Positions 57,293 to 64,000 of a stretch of 64,000 nucleotides of DNA are shown here, one piece after another (within the stretch, counting starts at the first letter, position 1; each line of letters begins with the position of its first letter). The notes under the pieces were generated by a model that saw only the letters and a program-made list of their open reading frames with translations, did not search any database and had not been told where the DNA came from. The stretch covers positions 10,815,600-10,879,599 of the forward strand of contig NC_092250.1 of assembly GCF_036320965.1 (NCBI RefSeq). The letters are read 5' to 3'. Made by a program: the position numbers and the translations under genes. The DNA comes from Panulirus ornatus. Taxonomy: Eukaryota; Arthropoda; Malacostraca; Decapoda; Palinuridae.

Positions 57293-59462
57293 ATACTTAG
57301 TCGCTGTCTCCCGCGTTAGCGAGTTAGCACAAGGAAACAGACGAAAAAATGGCCCAAGCCGCCCAATTACACATGCATATACACAAACGCCCACACACGC
57401 ACATACACATACCTATACATTTCAATGTATACATACATATACATACACAGACATATACATATATATACACATGTACATATTCACACTTGCTACCTTTATT
57501 CATTCCCGTCGCCACCCCGCCACACATGAAACTGCACCCCCCTCCCCCCACACGCGCGCGAGGTAGCGCTAGGAAAAGACAACAAAGGCCACATTCGTTC
57601 ACACTCAGTCTCTAGCTGTCATGTATAATGCACCGAAACCACAGCTCCCTTTCCACATCCAGACCCCACAAAACTCTCCATGGTTTACCCCAGACGCTTC
57701 ACATGCCTTGGTTCAATCCATTGACAGCATATCGTCCCCGGTATACCAACATCGTTCCAATTCACTCTATTCCTTGCACACTTTTCACCCTCCTGTATGT
57801 TCAGGCCCCGATCGCTCAAAATCTTTTTCACTCCATCGTTCCTCCTCTAATTTGGTCTCGTACTTTTCGTTCCCTCTACCTCTGTCACATATATTCTCTT
57901 TGTCAATCTTTCCTCACTCATTCTCTCCATGTGACCAAACCATTACAATACACCCTCTTCTGCTCTCTCAACCACATTCTTTTTATTACCACACATCTCT
58001 CTTACTCTTCCATTACTTACTCTATCAAACCACCTCACACCACATATTGTCTTCAAATATTTCATTACCAGCACATCCACCCTCCTCCGCACAACGTTAT
58101 ATATAGCCCATGCCTCGCAACCATATAACATTGTTGGAATCCCTATTCCTTCAAACATCTCCGAGATAACGTTCTCGTCTTCCACACATTCTTCAACTCT
58201 CTCAGAACTTTCGCCCCCTCCCCCACCTTGTGACTCACTTCCGCTTCCATGGTTCCATCCGCTGCTAAATCCACTACCAGATCTCTAAAACACTTAACTT
58301 CCTCAGTTTTTTCCAATCAAACGTACCTCCCAATCAACTTGTCCCTCAACCCTACTGAACCTAATAACCTTGCTCTTATTCACATTTACTCGTAGCTTTC
58401 TTCTTTCACACACTTTACCAAACTCAGTCACCAGCTTCTGCACTTTCTCATACGAATCAGCCAACAGCACTGTATCGTCAGCGAACAACTGACTCACCTC
58501 CCAAGCCCTCTCATCCACAACAGACTGCATAATTGCCCCTCTCTCCAAAACTCCTGCATTCACCTCCCTAACAATCCCCTCCATAAACAAATTAAACAAC
58601 CATGGAGATATCATGCACCCCTGGCGCAAACCGACGTTAACTGGGAGCCAATCACTTTCCTCTCTTCCTTCTCGTACACATCCTTGATAAAATCTTTTCA
58701 CTGCTTCTAACAACTTATCTCCCACACCATACATTCTTAATACCTTCAACAAGGCATCCCTATCAGCTCTATCATATGCCTTCTCCAGATCCATAAATGC
58801 TACATACAAATCCATTTGTTTTTTAAATATTTCTCACATGCATTCTTCAAAGCAAAAACCTGATCCACACATCCTCTACCACTTCTGAAACCAATCTGAT
58901 GCTCTGTGGATGCCTTTACCCTCTCAATCAATACCCTCCCATAATATTTTCTTCCCAAGAATACTCAAACTTGTACCTCTGTAATTTGAACACTCACCTT
59001 TATCCCCTTTGCCTTTGTACAGTGGCACTATGCATGCATTCGGCAAATCATCAGGCACTTTACCATTAACCATACATACACTGAATATGCTCACCAACCA
59101 GTCAACAACACAGTCACCCCCTTTTTCAATAAATTCCACTGCAATACCATCCAAACCCGCTGCCTTGCCGGCTTTCAAATTCCGCAAGCTTTCACTACCT
59201 CTTCCCTGTTCACCAAACCATTTGCACACCACCTCGACCAAAACACCCTATATCTGCCACTCTATCATCAAACACATTCAATAAACCTTCAAAATAATCA
59301 CTCCATCTCCCCCTCACTTCATCACTACTTGTTATTACCTCTCCATTAGCACCCTTCACCGATGTTCCCATTTGTTCTCTTGTCTTACGCATTTATTTCC
59401 CTCCTTCCAAGATATCTTTTTCTTCTCCCTAAAATTTATTGATACTCCTACCCCAACTCTCA
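57290..59462 (-). mobile_element. RTE-like LINE, older copy, long 3' UTR, frames broken
   Basis: Long-type 3' UTR (57,290-57,740) and coding remnants back to the end of the linker. Pieces: 57,943-58,185 ([21 protein letters not shown]), 58,303-58,815 (motif [14 protein letters not shown], motif B GLRQGCMISPWLF, catalytic motif with a lost codon: SQLFADDTVLLADS), 58,924-59,241 ([44 protein letters not shown]) and 59,210-59,392 (linker). It is truncated at (TA)n near 59,462. Many substitutions relative to the intact copy; inactive. Confidence 0.92.
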
Positions 59463-61577
<2,115 letters not shown>

Positions 61578-61758
61578 CGTGCTGTCAGTGGATTGAATCA
61601 GGGCATGTGAAGCGTCTGGGGTAAACCATGGAAGGATGTATAGGTATGTATATTTGCGTGTGTGGACGTATGTATATACATGTGTATGGGGGGGTTGGGC
61701 CATTTCTTTCGTCTGTTTCCTTGCGCTACCTCGCAAACGCGGGAGAAAGCGACAAATT

Positions 61759-64000
<2,242 letters not shown>

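Overview
This window looks like repeat-choked nuclear DNA of an invertebrate. A decapod crustacean is the most plausible source: very long, dense (TA)n, (CA/TG)n and (CT)n microsatellites, a young RTE-like LINE family, tRNA-derived SINE pieces and a decayed Tc1-like transposon fit what is known of decapod genomes. That assignment is inference; no host single-copy gene is visible to confirm it. I see no host protein-coding gene that I can defend.

The dominant content is one family of non-LTR retrotransposon (RTE/BovB-like: apurinic-type endonuclease, reverse transcriptase and an RTE-type C-terminal domain, with no gag ORF). About two dozen copies on both strands cover most of the window. Exactly one is full length with an open frame: 35,432-38,655 (minus), encoding 998 residues. 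The others are 5'-truncated, frameshifted, internally deleted or reduced to 3' UTR. A second repeat of about 245 bp, interpreted as a SINE, occurs about eleven times. Its 3' tail resembles the 3' end of the LINE, so the two look like a LINE-SINE partner pair. Almost every copy of either element begins and ends in a (TA)n tract.

Layout: 1-5,810 LINE/SINE/(TA)n cluster; 5,810-10,730 low-copy DNA with two decayed minisatellites; 10,733-15,384 LINE copies around a 276-bp tandem repeat carrying a tRNA-like sequence; 15,385-22,640 mostly low-copy DNA with ancient LINE relics, one LINE copy and a palindromic 38-bp minisatellite; 22,641-30,790 dense SINE/LINE mosaic; 31,188-38,655 LINE/SINE array including a 1.88-kb direct duplication and the intact LINE; 38,656-42,640 low-copy DNA with a dead Tc1-like transposase, tRNA-like SINE heads and CA/TG tracts; 42,638-64,000 LINE arrays. 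Within the last part, about 5.7 kb occurs twice in tandem (45.95-51.6 kb and 51.6-57.2 kb). Roughly 48.66-51.99 kb of it carries homopolymer-type errors and looks like unpolished sequence and a false duplication.

How the parts work together: the LINE protein would nick DNA and reverse-transcribe its own RNA from the shared 3' end, and could also mobilise the SINE. The (TA)n tail appears to serve as both 3' terminus and landing site, so later copies land beside earlier ones and build chains of LINE-(TA)n-SINE-(TA)n-LINE.
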